DNA of 11,036 bases, from the NCBI GenBank assembly GCA_026770585.1, contig MU646414.1, positions 286,289-297,324 of the forward strand, read 5' to 3'. The notes below the pieces were generated by a model. It made no database searches. It was not told the origin of the DNA and worked only from the letters and a program-made list of their open reading frames with translations. Source of the stretch: Baffinella frigidus. Its lineage: Eukaryota; Cryptophyceae; Cryptomonadales; Baffinellaceae. Shown piece by piece: positions 1-11,036 of the stretch (position 1 is its first letter; every line of letters begins with the position of its first letter). Both the position numbers and the translations under genes were made by a program.

Positions 1-6
1 GGGTTT

Positions 7-133
7 ATCTCCACAAAAGTATTCGTTGGCGCAACGAAATTTACGACACAAATGCTCTACTATTACTTGTATAAGCAAATCGTGTAGTAATTTTCGTTGC
101 CAGAAAGCAATTAATTAATACTTGTATGGAGAT
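7..133. mobile_element. MITE-like element, family M1, copy 1
   Basis: This is about 127 bp that starts ATCTCCAC and ends GTATGGAGAT, with inverted arms built on CGCAACGAAATTTACGACAC and the opposing GTGTAGTAATTTTCGTTGCC. It matches 4694-4830 almost base for base, and its left half matches the starts of 7815-7979 and 8067-8232. It has no coding capacity. Its right end (GAGATTAG) directly abuts the kinesin exon A copy at 136, so it occupies the 3' end of an intron. The inverted-repeat structure and multiple copies are seen; mobility by a transposase in trans is inferred. Confidence 0.7.
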
Positions 134-135
134 TA

Positions 136-188
136 GGGTGGGGTGCGGCGCGGGGCGAACGGGGGGGCGCTGTGGGACGTGTTTCCTC
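136..188 (+). pseudogene. Kinesin exon A, copy 1, 3'-truncated
   Basis: The frame GTG CGG CGC GGG GCG AAC ... GAC GTG TTT reads VRRGANGGALWDVF, matching VRRGVNGRALRDVF of the canonical exon at 590-697 with a few substitutions. Homology stops after GTGTTT, so the SLAEERS segment and the donor site are missing. An AG precedes it (ATTAG at 132-136 region), supplied by the end of the M1 element. The sequence after it (CCTCGTACAAAATTAGGGGTTGGGCACAC) recurs after copy 2 at 351-380, so exon fragment and flank were duplicated together. Confidence 0.7.
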
Positions 189-270
189 GTACAAAATTAG
201 GGGTTGGGCACACGGTCATAAAAAACCTACCCCCCCCCCACCTCAAACATAAACCCTGAAACTGAATCAG

Positions 271-317
271 GGGGAGGAGGGGGCGGGGTGCGGCGCGGGG
301 TGAACGGAAGGGCGCGG
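271..317 (+). pseudogene. Kinesin exon A, copy 2, truncated and frameshifted
   Basis: It follows an AG acceptor (AATCAG at 265-270) and repeats the exon start GGGGAGGAGGGGGCGGG, but lacks the four bases GTGG found in copy 3, which breaks the frame. Homology ends at GGGCGCGG; the following bases resemble the flank of copy 1. It is unlikely to be usable as an exon. Confidence 0.7.
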
Positions 318-456
318 ATTTGTACTAGGAGGGGTCCAGTTTCAGGCGCCTCCTCGTACACATTAGGGGTTGGGCACACGACCGGAAGCACCTCAACCGC
401 ATACCCAAATGACACCGTACAATTTGAACCCAAACCCCAGCCCCGGTGGCTTCTAA

Positions 457-556
457 GTGACACCCCTCACCCCTCACCCCTCACCCCCCACCCCTCACTC
501 ACCCCTCAACCCTCAACCCTCACCCCGCACCCCTCAACCCACACCCAAACCTCTCA
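457..556 (+). repeat. Degenerate CCCTCAC / CCCTCAACC repeat
   Basis: A C-rich, almost G-free tract of variants of CCCCTCACCC and CCCTCAACC lies in the intron stretch between exon A copies 2 and 3. It resembles the CCCTAAA telomere-like repeats found in the later introns and may be a diverged relative. The rest of 318-589 shows nothing else recognisable. Confidence 0.7.
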
Positions 557-589
557 CCCCTGACGCCCTCAATGATGCAAATGGTGCAG

Positions 590-10972
<10,383 letters not shown>

Positions 10973-11036
10973 GTCTGCAACCTGCTGAACCCTACACCCC
11001 GAACCGTGAATAGGAAACTCGAAAGTGACGTGGTCC
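10973..11036 (+). other. Sequence after exon J: intron start or 3' end
   Basis: GAACCCTACACCCCGAACCGTG is telomere-like as in the other introns. An in-frame TAG lies at 11011-11013 if exon J reads through. No polyadenylation signal is visible before the window ends. Confidence 0.4.

Overview
The window looks like nuclear DNA of a protist with plant-type (CCCTAAA/TTTAGGG) telomere sequence, most likely a microalga. Short exons with GT...AG borders, large repeat-filled introns, many microsatellites and MITE-like elements all point to a eukaryote. I do not assign a species.

The + strand carries one recognisable gene: the C-terminal two thirds of a kinesin motor domain, closest by motif to kinesin-14. 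Ten exons, called A to J here, appear in the order of the protein fold: A 590-697, B 2419-2474, C 3073-3130, D 3890-3946, E 4560-4604, F 5852-5952, G 7257-7321, H 7707-7796, I 8958-9019, J 10867-10972. All end in GT donors and follow AG acceptors, and their phases join without a frameshift into about 249 codons (748 nt). The P-loop and N-terminal part of the motor must lie upstream of the window, and the gene may continue past its end.

The striking property is that nearly every exon is accompanied by broken or shortened copies of itself, clustered locally: A six copies, B at least three, D three or four, E two, F about eleven, H four, I three, J three or four. Only C is single on the + strand. 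Exon G has an inverted second copy 2.3 kb downstream. The copies carry pieces of their flanking introns, and several keep a splice site and the correct phase, so alternative or duplicated exon use is possible.

Region by region: 1-1500 holds the A family with G-rich and CCCTCA-type repeats. 1500-3080 holds the B family, a foldback repeat family and CT/TA microsatellites. 3073-3946 holds C and D with a GTAATTTGTGGA minisatellite. 3947-5030 is mostly degenerate telomere-like repeat around E. 5030-7070 holds the F family, the minisatellite on the opposite strand, GTACAACT repeats and a GA tract. 7070-8310 holds G and the H family, where the introns between H copies are almost entirely MITE. 8310-10120 holds the I family and several MITE-like inverted repeats. 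10120 to the end holds J. No RNA gene, CRISPR array, promoter or second protein gene could be supported.
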